Source: DASXTS01 sp036505275 | GTDB lineage: Bacteria; Actinomycetota; Actinomycetes; Mycobacteriales; Pseudonocardiaceae | Reading direction: 5' to 3' | DNA: 36,004 nucleotides | NCBI GenBank assembly: GCA_036505275.1 | Contig: DASXTS010000443.1 | Coordinates: 1-36,004, forward strand | In this document: one piece after another, positions 1-6,248 of the stretch | How positions within the stretch are numbered: position 1 is the stretch's first letter | Layout of the letters: the number at the start of each line of letters is the position of its first letter | Position numbers and translations under genes: made by a program | Notes under the pieces: model-generated | Told to the model about the DNA's origin: nothing | Database searches by the model: none | Seen by the model: only the letters and a program-made list of their open reading frames with translations

Positions 1-735
1 CTCTCCCGTGCCAGGGTCGAGGTCGCGCCGCACAACGACCCGGCCACCATGGACGTGCTGCTGGCCACGCGCGGCGAACGGCGCGCCGTGGTCGTCACCG
101 ACGCGGTGTCGAGCGTGGACGGCGACCTCGCGCCGCTGCGAGACCTGCACGCGGTGTGCCGGGCCCGCGGCGCCGTGCTGGTGGCCGACGAGGCGCACGG
201 GCTCGGGGTGCGCGGGCCAGGCGGCCGCGGCCTGCTCGCCGAGTTCGGCCTGGCCGGCGAGCCGGACGTGGTGGCCACCGTGACGCTGTCCAAGGCGCTC
301 GGCGCGCAGGGCGGCGCGGTGCTGGCCAGCCGCGCCGTGGTCGACCACCTGGTGGACACCGCCCGCACGTTCATCTTCGACACCGGCCTGGCGCCCCCGG
401 CGGCCGGTGCCGCGCTCGCCGCGCTGCGCGTGCTGCGCGCCGAGCCTGAGCTGCCCGGCCGGGTGCTTCGGGTGGCCGCGTCGCTGGCTTCGGCCGCGGG
501 CGTCCCGGCGCCGCCGTCCGCGGTGGTCTCGGTGATCCTCGGCTCGCCCGAGGTGGCAGTGGCGGCGGCGCAGGAGTGCCTGCGGCTGGGTGTGCGGGTC
601 GGCTGCTTCCGCCCGCCCTCGGTGCCGGCCGGCACCAGCCGCCTGCGGCTCACCGCCCACGCCGGCCTGACGACCGCCGAGCTGGACCGCGCTCGCGAGG
701 TGCTCGCCTGCGTCCTCGCCGGAGTCCGCGCATGA
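1..735 (+). CDS. bioF: 8-amino-7-oxononanoate synthase, 3' part (5' end outside window)
   Basis: The reading frame is open from base 1 to the TGA at 733-735, giving 244 visible residues; the N-terminal part lies before the window. BioF is the PLP enzyme that condenses pimeloyl-ACP/CoA with alanine in biotin synthesis. Visible family marks are the DEAHGLGVRGPGGRG stretch (PLP-contacting Asp and His of alpha-oxoamine synthases) and TLSKALGAQGG, which carries the Schiff-base lysine. The C-terminal small domain follows, ending with an RLRLTAHAGLT segment typical of the family. The stop overlaps the bioD start (ATGA at 732-735), so the two are translationally coupled. A KBL or another alpha-oxoamine synthase is possible by motif alone, but the bioD-bioB context decides for BioF. 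Confidence 0.93.
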   Translation, partial: LSRARVEVAPHNDPATMDVLLATRGERRAVVVTDAVSSVDGDLAPLRDLHAVCRARGAVLVADEAHGLGVRGPGGRGLLAEFGLAGEPDVVATVTLSKALGAQGGAVLASRAVVDHLVDTARTFIFDTGLAPPAAGAALAALRVLRAEPELPGRVLRVAASLASAAGVPAPPSAVVSVILGSPEVAVAAAQECLRLGVRVGCFRPPSVPAGTSRLRLTAHAGLTTAELDRAREVLACVLAGVRA

Positions 736-1547
736 CCGGCGGGGTGCCGGGCCTCGCCGGGGGGCCGGGCGGGATTCTGCTGGTTACCGGCACCGGCACC
801 GGAGTAGGCAAGACCGTCGTGGTGGCGGCGATCGCCGCCCTTGCCGCGGCGGCCGGGCGCCGGGTCGCGGTGCTCAAGCCGGCCCAGACCGGGGTGGCGG
901 CGGGGCAGCCGGGCGACGCGGCCGAGGTGGCGCGGCTGGCCGGCATCGGCACGGCGCGCGAGCTGGCCCGCTACCCGGACCCGCTGGCGCCGGCCACGGC
1001 GGCGCGGCTGGCCGGGCTGCCCCCGGTCACCCCGGCCGACGCCGTCCGCGCTGCACGGGACCTGGCCCGCGGCCACGACCTCGTACTGGTCGAGGGCGCC
1101 GGCGGCCTGCTGGTGCGCCTGGCCGACGGGGGTGGCGGCAGCGGTGGCGGCAGCGGTGGCGCCAGCGGCGGCGACGGCGGCGGCGGCACGCTGGCCGAGG
1201 TCGCCGCCGCGCTGAACGCCCCGGTGCTGGTGGTGGCCACGGCCGTCCTGGGTACCCTGAACACGACCGCCCTGACCACCGAGGCGCTGCGCAGCCGTGG
1301 CTTGCGCTGTGCCGGCGTGGTGATCGGCAGCTGGCCGGACGAGCCGGACCTTGCCTGCCGCTGCAACCTGGTCGACCTGCCGGCCACCTGCGGGGAACAG
1401 CTCGTGGGGGTGCTGCCCGCCGGCGCCGCCGCGCTGGAGCGCGCCGCTTTCATCAAGCTGGCGCGGGCCGCGCTCGCGCCGTCGCTTGGCGGAAGGCTGG
1501 ACGTCACACGACTGGCATCGATGCCGCCCGCGGCCGTTCAACGCTGA
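732..1547 (+). CDS. bioD: Dethiobiotin synthetase with a glycine-rich loop insert
   Basis: ATP-dependent dethiobiotin synthetase, 271 residues. It closes the ureido ring of 7,8-diaminopelargonate with CO2. The start is the ATG overlapping the bioF stop; the frame stays open further upstream but only inside bioF. Residues about 15-30 hold the P-loop GTGTGVGKT; KPAQTG and VEGAGGLL are the usual substrate and Mg/ATP loops. Just after VEGAGGLLVRLAD, residues 133-152 are a run of Gly with a few Ser, Ala and Asp (bases 1128-1187). Ordinary BioD has only a short loop there before the TLAEVAAALNAPVLVVA strand. The core on both sides is intact, so this looks like a loop expansion that does not break the enzyme. 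Confidence 0.93.
   Translation: MTGGVPGLAGGPGGILLVTGTGTGVGKTVVVAAIAALAAAAGRRVAVLKPAQTGVAAGQPGDAAEVARLAGIGTARELARYPDPLAPATAARLAGLPPVTPADAVRAARDLARGHDLVLVEGAGGLLVRLADGGGGSGGGSGGASGGDGGGGTLAEVAAALNAPVLVVATAVLGTLNTTALTTEALRSRGLRCAGVVIGSWPDEPDLACRCNLVDLPATCGEQLVGVLPAGAAALERAAFIKLARAALAPSLGGRLDVTRLASMPPAAVQR
1128..1187 (+). repeat. Gly/Ser codon repeat inside bioD
   Basis: Sixty bases of mainly GGC/GGT codons with interspersed AGC encode residues 133-152 of BioD. The unit resembles (GGCGGYAGC)n, so slippage expansion in frame is the simplest origin. It resembles an engineered flexible linker but sits in a natural gene. Confidence 0.8.
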
Positions 1548-1565
1548 CCGGTTCAACACTGACCG
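1536..1565 (+). repeat. 15-bp tandem duplication across the bioD stop
   Basis: GTTCAACGCTGACCG (1536-1550) is followed directly by GTTCAACACTGACCG (1551-1565), with one mismatch. The first copy contains the bioD stop codon TGA at 1545-1547. The duplication accounts for part of the 46-base bioD-bioB gap. Confidence 0.7.
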
Positions 1566-1593
1566 CGACCGTGCAAGGAAAGGGAGCTGCCCG

Positions 1594-2598
1594 GTGACCG
1601 TGACCACCGACGTCCTCGCCGTCGCCCGCGAGCAGGTGCTCGAACGCGGCGACGGGCTGACCGAAGCGCGGGTGCTCGACGTGTTGCGGCTGCCGGACGA
1701 CCGGCTGGACGAGCTGCTGGCGTTGGCGCACGAGGTGCGGATGCGCTGGTGCGGCCCCGAGGTCGAGGTCGAGGGCATCGTTTCGCTGAAGACCGGCGGC
1801 TGTCCGGAGGACTGCCACTTCTGCTCCCAGTCAGGCCAGTTCGACTCGCCGGTGCGGGCCGCCTGGCTGGACGTGCCGTCGCTGGTCGAGGCGGCCAGGC
1901 AGACCGCGGCCACCGGTGCGACCGAGTTCTGCATCGTGGCCGCGGTGCGCGGGCCGGACGCGCGGCTCATGGCCCAGGTTCGGGCCGGGGTGGCCGCGAT
2001 CAGGGCCGCGGTGGACATCAACATCGCCTGCTCGCTCGGCATGCTCACCCAGGCCCAGGTCGACGAGCTGGTGGCCATCGGCGTGCACCGCTACAACCAC
2101 AACCTCGAGACGGCCCGCTCGCACTTCGCCGCCGTGGTCACCACGCACTCCTGGCAGGAGCGCTGGGACACCCTGCGGATGGTGCGCGACTCCGGCATGG
2201 AGGTGTGCTGCGGCGGGATCATCGGCATGGGGGAGTCGCTCGAGCAGCGCGCCGAGTTCGCCGCCCAGCTCGCCGGGCTCGACCCGCACGAGGTGCCGCT
2301 CAACTTCCTCAACCCACGGCCGGGCACCCCGTTCGCCCCGCTGCCGCTGGTGGCGGGTGTGGACGCGCTGCGCACCATCGCGGCGTTCCGGCTGGCGCTG
2401 CCGCGTACGGTCCTGCGCTTCGCCGGTGGCCGCGAGATCACTCTCGGCGACCTCGGCGCGCGGCAGGGCATGCTCGGCGGCATCAACGCGGTGATCGTCG
2501 GCAACTACCTGACCACGTTGGGCCGGCCCGCCGAGCACGACATCGAGCTGCTGCAGGAGCTGCAGATGCCGATCAAGGCGTTGAACGCGACGCTGTGA
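1594..2598 (+). CDS. bioB: Biotin synthase (radical SAM)
   Basis: Radical-SAM enzyme that inserts sulfur into dethiobiotin, 334 residues. I chose GTG 1594 because AAGGA (1575-1579) and GGGAG (1582-1586) lie just before it and nothing upstream looks like BioB. The 4Fe-4S/SAM motif is GGCPEDCHFCSQS, with Cys70, Cys74 and Cys77. YNHNLETARSHF and CCGGIIGMGES are conserved family blocks. RFAGGREITLGDLGARQGMLGGINAVIVGNYLTT-type sequence near the C terminus carries the Arg that contacts the 2Fe-2S sulfur donor cluster. The stop overlaps the start of bsaP (GTGA, 2595-2598), which ties the two proteins together. Confidence 0.97.
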   Translation: MTVTTDVLAVAREQVLERGDGLTEARVLDVLRLPDDRLDELLALAHEVRMRWCGPEVEVEGIVSLKTGGCPEDCHFCSQSGQFDSPVRAAWLDVPSLVEAARQTAATGATEFCIVAAVRGPDARLMAQVRAGVAAIRAAVDINIACSLGMLTQAQVDELVAIGVHRYNHNLETARSHFAAVVTTHSWQERWDTLRMVRDSGMEVCCGGIIGMGESLEQRAEFAAQLAGLDPHEVPLNFLNPRPGTPFAPLPLVAGVDALRTIAAFRLALPRTVLRFAGGREITLGDLGARQGMLGGINAVIVGNYLTTLGRPAEHDIELLQELQMPIKALNATL

Positions 2599-2855
2599 GC
2601 GTCCAGTTTTGCCAGATCTGCGGCGAGCGGCTGGCGCCGGCGCCCGGCGAGTCCGCGCTTGATGCGCTGGCCGGTGGTGCCGTCACGGTCCGGCCCGCCG
2701 GGGCCGGTGGGCCGCACCCGGCCTGCGAGGCGCGCCGCGAGCTGGAGCCGCCGCGGTTCTGCGCGTCGTGCGGCCGCCGGATGGTGGTTCAGGTGACCCC
2801 GGCCGGCTGGTCGGCGCGCTGCAGCCGGCACGGCGAGATCCGCGCCGGCCGGTAG
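2595..2855 (+). CDS. bsaP: Biotin synthase auxiliary protein, small cysteine-rich
   Basis: An 86-residue protein that starts at the GTG overlapping the bioB stop. It has six cysteines: Cys6 and Cys9 in FCQIC, Cys44, Cys56 and Cys59 in RFCASC, and Cys76 followed by RHGE. This pattern and place match the small protein next to bioB in mycobacteria (Rv1590), reported as BsaP, an iron-sulfur partner needed for BioB turnover in actinobacteria. The family link is from memory and from context. The sequence itself shows only paired CxxC knuckles that could bind an Fe-S cluster or zinc. It could otherwise be a small zinc-ribbon protein. The four-base overlap argues for co-production with BioB. Confidence 0.8.
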   Translation: MSVQFCQICGERLAPAPGESALDALAGGAVTVRPAGAGGPHPACEARRELEPPRFCASCGRRMVVQVTPAGWSARCSRHGEIRAGR

Positions 2856-2864
2856 GGTCGCGCC
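2853..2864 (+). promoter_or_regulatory. -10-like box of a leaderless start (DUF2567 gene)
   Basis: TAGGGT at 2853-2858 is followed by six bases and then ATG 2865, the arrangement expected when the transcript begins at or within a base of the start codon. No Shine-Dalgarno sequence precedes the ATG. The box overlaps the bsaP stop region. Confidence 0.55.
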
Positions 2865-3473
2865 ATGATCGCAGCCAGCCCGCCGCCGCCGGCGCCAACG
2901 CAGCCGCCGGCGCCCAGCGGGCCGCCGGTCTGGCCGGAGCCGAGGCTGCCTCGGCGGCGGGCACCGGCCTTCCCGCGGGCCGACCTGTTCGGCGCCGTCA
3001 GCGTGCTGTCCGTCGTCACCCTGCTCGGCCTGCCGCTGGCCTGGCTGTGGACCCGGCTGGCGCCGCCGCAGGTATCCGTCGTGCTGGACGACCGCACCCT
3101 CGCCGCGCTGCCGTCGGAGAGCCAACACCGCTTCGACGACCTGGCCACCTTCCTGCTGCTCGGGGTGGCCGCCGGAGTGCTCTCCGCGGTCGCCGTGTGG
3201 CTGCTGCGGCAGCGTCGCGGGCCGCTCGCACTGCTCGGTCTGGTAGCCGGGTCGCTGTTTGCCGCGTGGCTGGCGATGCGCACCGGGTTGTCCCTGGCCG
3301 ACGGCCGCTACGCCGCCGCCGTTCGTGCCGCCAGCCCCGATGCCGTGGTGTCCGCCGCGCCCCGGCTGGAGTCCGCCCTCGTGCTCATCGCCCAGCCGCT
3401 GGCCGCCGCGCTGACCTACGGGGTGGCCGCCGCCACCAGCGGCCTGGACGACCTCGGCCGCCGCCTCACCTGA
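2865..3473 (+). CDS. DUF2567 family membrane protein
   Basis: 202 residues. The first 35 or so are Pro/Arg-rich (PPPPAPTQPPAP) and likely cytosolic. Four hydrophobic segments follow, at roughly residues 43-65, 95-115, 120-140 and 165-190. A short extracytoplasmic loop after the first segment holds VSVVLDDRTLAALPSESQ. The arrangement, and the place right after bioB-bsaP, match the mycobacterial DUF2567 protein Rv1591. Its function is not known. The gene probably has its own leaderless promoter, so the biotin link may be positional only. It converges on the LON-domain gene. Confidence 0.85.
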   Translation: MIAASPPPPAPTQPPAPSGPPVWPEPRLPRRRAPAFPRADLFGAVSVLSVVTLLGLPLAWLWTRLAPPQVSVVLDDRTLAALPSESQHRFDDLATFLLLGVAAGVLSAVAVWLLRQRRGPLALLGLVAGSLFAAWLAMRTGLSLADGRYAAAVRAASPDAVVSAAPRLESALVLIAQPLAAALTYGVAAATSGLDDLGRRLT

Positions 3474-3519
3474 CCCCTCTCCCGGCGTGTCCGCGCGTAC
3501 GCACACATGAGGTGGGGGT

Positions 3520-3543
3520 TTCGGCACGTTGCAATGTGCCGAA
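3520..3543. repeat. Short perfect hairpin, possible terminator
   Basis: TTCGGCAC (3520-3527) and GTGCCGAA (3536-3543) form a perfect 8-bp stem around an 8-base centre that is itself nearly palindromic (GTTGCAAT). It sits between convergent genes, where a two-way terminator is useful. The G-rich flank on the left (GAGGTGGGGGTT) has no partner on the right, so this may be one half of a longer palindrome cut short. Confidence 0.6.
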
Positions 3544-3670
3544 GCGCACAACACGGGCGCCCGAACCGGCGAACACGCCCGACCCAACCGCCCAACACGG
3601 GCGCCCGAACCGGCGGACACGTCCGACCCAACCGGCGGACACGCCCGACCCAACCGGCGAACACGCCGGG
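3542..3670. repeat. 22-bp tandem repeat (minisatellite), about six units
   Basis: Units begin at 3542, 3564, 3586, 3608, 3630 and 3652, exactly 22 bases apart; the last unit is partial. Two versions occur. One contains AACCGGCGRACACGYCC then GACCC (units 2, 4, 5 and the start of 6). The other contains CAACACGGGCGCCCG (units 1 and 3). A 22-base period does not keep a reading frame, so the array is not coding. There are no unique spacers of the CRISPR kind. It lies between the DUF2567 and LON-domain gene ends and touches the right arm of the hairpin at 3520-3543. Confidence 0.8.
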
Positions 3671-3680
3671 GCGGACGGGG

Positions 3681-4361
3681 TTAGTTGCGGCTGGACTCGG
3701 TGGCGAACTGGGCGAAGGGGACGGGTACGGCGCGCAGCTCGCGGAGGAACTCCGCCTCGCGGCACAGCATGCGGCGGACCAGGCGCAGCCGGTCGACCGG
3801 GCATGTCTCCTCGAGGAGGTCCTGGCGGTCCTCCAGGGCGAGCAGGCAATCCGAGGCGAGCAGGTGCGCCAGCGTGTGCGGCTCGACGTCGAACTCGGGC
3901 TCGTGCCAGTCCTCGTTGCGCCAGGCGGTCTTGCAGTAGTACCGGTGGGCCGCCCTGGCGGCCTCGGCCAGCAGGGGCAGCAGCCGGCGCTGCTCGCCGT
4001 GCGGCTCGTTATCCGGCACGAACTCGATGGTGCCCATGAGGTACGGCGCGCGGGACGAGTCGACCTCGACCAACCGGAAACGGCGCTCGCCGCTGGTGAA
4101 GATGTCGAAGCGGCCGTCGGGCAGCCGCCGCGCCTCGCGGAGCACCGCGGTGCAGCCGATGTCGTGAAGCTCGATGTCGCCGGCGTCGCCCACCTCCCGG
4201 CCCTGCTTGATCGCCACCACGCCGAAGCTGCGGCCGGGCACCGCGCCGGTCACCAGGTCGACAGTGAGCTGCCGGTAGCGGGGCTCGAAGATGTGCAGCG
4301 GCAGCGACGCCCCCGGCAGCAGCACCGTGCCCAGCGGGAACAGTGGGAGCGTCGTGACCAC
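3681..4361 (-). CDS. LON substrate-binding domain protein
   Basis: 226 residues, a stand-alone version of the N-terminal domain of Lon protease, with no AAA or protease domain. The opening TTLPLFPLGTVLLPG and HIFEPRYRQL are the usual start of this family. FGVVAIKQGREVGD, GCTAVL and FDIFTSGERRFRL are the middle strands, and the C-terminal half is helical. I chose GTG 4361 because the conserved domain begins at once and a TACGGT box stands six bases upstream. An in-frame ATG at 4421 would add 20 unconserved residues. The role is unknown; such proteins are thought to bind unfolded segments or partner proteins. It lies downstream of nrtR on the same strand. Confidence 0.85.
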   Translation of the reverse strand: MVTTLPLFPLGTVLLPGASLPLHIFEPRYRQLTVDLVTGAVPGRSFGVVAIKQGREVGDAGDIELHDIGCTAVLREARRLPDGRFDIFTSGERRFRLVEVDSSRAPYLMGTIEFVPDNEPHGEQRRLLPLLAEAARAAHRYYCKTAWRNEDWHEPEFDVEPHTLAHLLASDCLLALEDRQDLLEETCPVDRLRLVRRMLCREAEFLRELRAVPVPFAQFATESSRN

Positions 4362-4373
4362 GCGCCCACCGTA
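4362..4373 (-). promoter_or_regulatory. -10-like box of a leaderless start (LON-domain gene)
   Basis: On the minus strand TACGGT (4373-4368) is followed by six bases and GTG 4361. It fixes the start choice for the LON-domain protein and means that gene may be transcribed apart from nrtR. Confidence 0.5.
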
Positions 4374-4462
4374 CGACGCCGGCCGGTGGGGCGCTTCCCG
4401 GAGCGGCCACGGATCGGACATGTTCAGGTACATGCCCTCAGGGCCAGCTGGCGGCGTCGCGT

Positions 4463-5158
4463 TCAGCGGCCCGGCGGGCGGAACACCGCGAATGGATCGG
4501 TGATCCGCAGGCCGCGGTCGGCGAACCGGTACAGCGCGGCCGGGCGGCCACCGGACGGCCCTGGCGCAGCCACCGAGCCGGTCGGTTCGAGCAGCCCGCG
4601 GCGGGCCAGCACGCGCTGCAGGTTGGTCGCCGACACCCGGTAGCCGAGCGCGGCGGAGTAGATGCGGCGCAGCTCGGAGATGGTGAACTCGCGCGGGGCC
4701 AGGGCGAAGCCGAGGTTGGTGTAGGAGAGCTTGGCCCGCAACCGGTCGCGGGCCCGCCGCACGATCGCGCCGTGGTCGAACGCGGTGTCCGGCAGCTCGG
4801 TCAGCGGGTGCCACACGGTGTCGGCGGGCGCGGCCGGGTCGGCGCCCGCCGGCACCAGGCCGAGGAACGCGGTGGCGATCACCCGCGGGTCCGGCACCCG
4901 ATCCGGCGAGCTGAACACGGCGAGCTGTTCGACATGCGCCACCTCCCGGACGTCGACCTTCTCCGTGAGTTGGCGTCGCACCGAGTGCTCGACGTCCTCG
5001 TCGGCACCCAGCCGCCCGCCGGGTAGCGCCCACCGGCCCGCGTGCGGCGGTAGCGCGCGCTGCCAGAACAGCACCTGGAGCACGCCGGCGCGCACCTGCA
5101 GGACAACTGCCAGGACCTCGTGTGCAGCCAGCCCCGGTTCACTGCTACCATGGACCAC
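4463..5158 (-). CDS. nrtR: NrtR-type NAD regulator (degenerate Nudix domain plus winged helix)
   Basis: 231 residues. Residues about 14-140 form a Nudix fold. The Nudix box runs from Gly48 to Val70 but reads RQLTEKVDV where active hydrolases have REUXEEXGU, so two catalytic acids are replaced (Gln63, Lys67). Residues about 150-231 (FTISELRRIYSAALG, then NLQRVLARRGLLEPTG and GRPAALYRF) form the winged helix of NrtR proteins. NrtR represses NAD synthesis genes and senses ADP-ribose or related ligands. The gene is divergent from nadABC, as in Mycobacterium smegmatis. GTG 5158 is chosen because TATAAT lies seven bases upstream, implying a leaderless message. The operator begins at the very next base, so autoregulation is likely. 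Confidence 0.88.
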   Translation of the reverse strand: MVHGSSEPGLAAHEVLAVVLQVRAGVLQVLFWQRALPPHAGRWALPGGRLGADEDVEHSVRRQLTEKVDVREVAHVEQLAVFSSPDRVPDPRVIATAFLGLVPAGADPAAPADTVWHPLTELPDTAFDHGAIVRRARDRLRAKLSYTNLGFALAPREFTISELRRIYSAALGYRVSATNLQRVLARRGLLEPTGSVAAPGPSGGRPAALYRFADRGLRITDPFAVFRPPGR

Positions 5159-5195
5159 GTTTTCGATTATAAGGCGAAAACCCGAGGAGGCCGAT
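5159..5195. promoter_or_regulatory. Two-way nrtR/nadA promoter with NrtR-type operator
   Basis: GTTTTCG (5159-5165) and CGAAAAC (5175-5181) are perfect inverted arms around nine bases. The centre holds -10 boxes for both directions: TATAAT on the minus strand (5171-5166), seven bases before the nrtR GTG, and TATAAG on the plus strand (5168-5173). The nadA side then has GAGGAGG (5184-5190) five bases before ATG 5196. A protein bound here would cover both start sites. That NrtR is the ligand is inferred from its gene being adjacent and divergent. Confidence 0.75.
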
Positions 5196-6248
5196 ATGGC
5201 CGCTACTACCGTCGTGGAGCGGACCGACGACGCAAAGCCGGACCCAGCGCCGGACCCAGCGCCGGACACTGTGACGGAAACAGTGCCGGACGCAGCGTGG
5301 GCTCGTGAGGTTCGAGAACTGGCCAGACGCCGGGATGCCGTGCTGCTGGCGCACAACTACCAACTGCCCGAGATCCAGGACGTCGCCGACCACGTGGGGG
5401 ACTCGCTGGCGCTGTCCCGGATCGCCGCAGCGTCCGACGCCGGGACCATCGTGTTCTGCGGCGTCCACTTCATGGCGGAGACGGCCAAGATCCTCAGCCC
5501 GGACAAGACCGTGCTCATCCCGGACGCGCGGGCTGGCTGCTCGCTGGCCGACTCGATCACCGCAGCGGACCTGCGGGCCTGGAAGGCGGAGCACCCGGAC
5601 GCGGTGGTGGTGTCCTACGTGAACACCACGGCCGAGGTGAAGGCCGAGACGGACATCTGCTGCACGTCCTCCAACGCCGTCGAGGTGGTGACGTCGATCC
5701 CGGCGGAGCGGCCGGTGCTGTTCTGCCCTGACCAGTTCCTCGGCGCGCATGTGCGGCGCATCACCGGGCGACGCAACCTGCACATCTGGGCCGGGGAGTG
5801 CCACGTGCACGCCGGCATCAACGGCCCGGAGCTGGCCGCCAAGGCCGCCGCCGACCCGGAAGCTGACCTGTTCATCCACCCGGAGTGCGGCTGCGCCACG
5901 TCGGCGCTGTACCTGGCCGGGGCGGGTGCGGTGCCGGCGGAGCGGGTCAAGATCCTGTCCACCGGCGGGATGCTGGACGCCGCCCGCCGCACCGCCGCGC
6001 GGTCGGTGCTGGTGGCCACCGAGGTCGGCATGCTGCACCAGCTACGTCGCGCCGCACCGGCCGTGGACTTCCGCGCGGTCAACGACAGGGCCTACTGCCG
6101 GTACATGAAGATGATCACCCCGGGTGCCGTGCTGCGCGCCCTGCGCGAGGGTCGGGACGAGGTGCACGTCGATCCCGAGACCGCGGCCAGGGCCCGCGGC
6201 GCGGTGCAGCGGATGATCGAGATCGGGCGGCCCGGCGGTGGCGAGTGA
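5196..6248 (+). CDS. nadA: Quinolinate synthase
   Basis: 350 residues. The 4Fe-4S enzyme joins iminoaspartate and dihydroxyacetone phosphate to quinolinate in de novo NAD synthesis. Likely cluster ligands are Cys115 (ARAGCSLAD), Cys202 (WAGECHVH) and Cys301 (AYCRYMKMITPG). HNYQLPEIQDVAD and VNTTAEVKAETDICCTSSNA are family hallmarks, as is the HPECGC block. The first 35 or so residues are acidic and Pro-rich with a PAPDPAPD repeat and lie outside the domain. ATG 5196 has a strong GAGGAGG five bases upstream. The stop overlaps the nadB GTG. Control by the operator directly upstream is expected. Confidence 0.97.
   Translation: MAATTVVERTDDAKPDPAPDPAPDTVTETVPDAAWAREVRELARRRDAVLLAHNYQLPEIQDVADHVGDSLALSRIAAASDAGTIVFCGVHFMAETAKILSPDKTVLIPDARAGCSLADSITAADLRAWKAEHPDAVVVSYVNTTAEVKAETDICCTSSNAVEVVTSIPAERPVLFCPDQFLGAHVRRITGRRNLHIWAGECHVHAGINGPELAAKAAADPEADLFIHPECGCATSALYLAGAGAVPAERVKILSTGGMLDAARRTAARSVLVATEVGMLHQLRRAAPAVDFRAVNDRAYCRYMKMITPGAVLRALREGRDEVHVDPETAARARGAVQRMIEIGRPGGGE

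Noticed and set aside
3542..3670. CRISPR array
   Set aside because: Units are directly adjacent with no unique spacers, and no cas genes are near.
4418..4433. CATGT-N6-ACATG inverted repeat between nrtR and the LON-domain gene
   Set aside because: Five-base arms are too short to stand out from chance, and no regulator context supports it.
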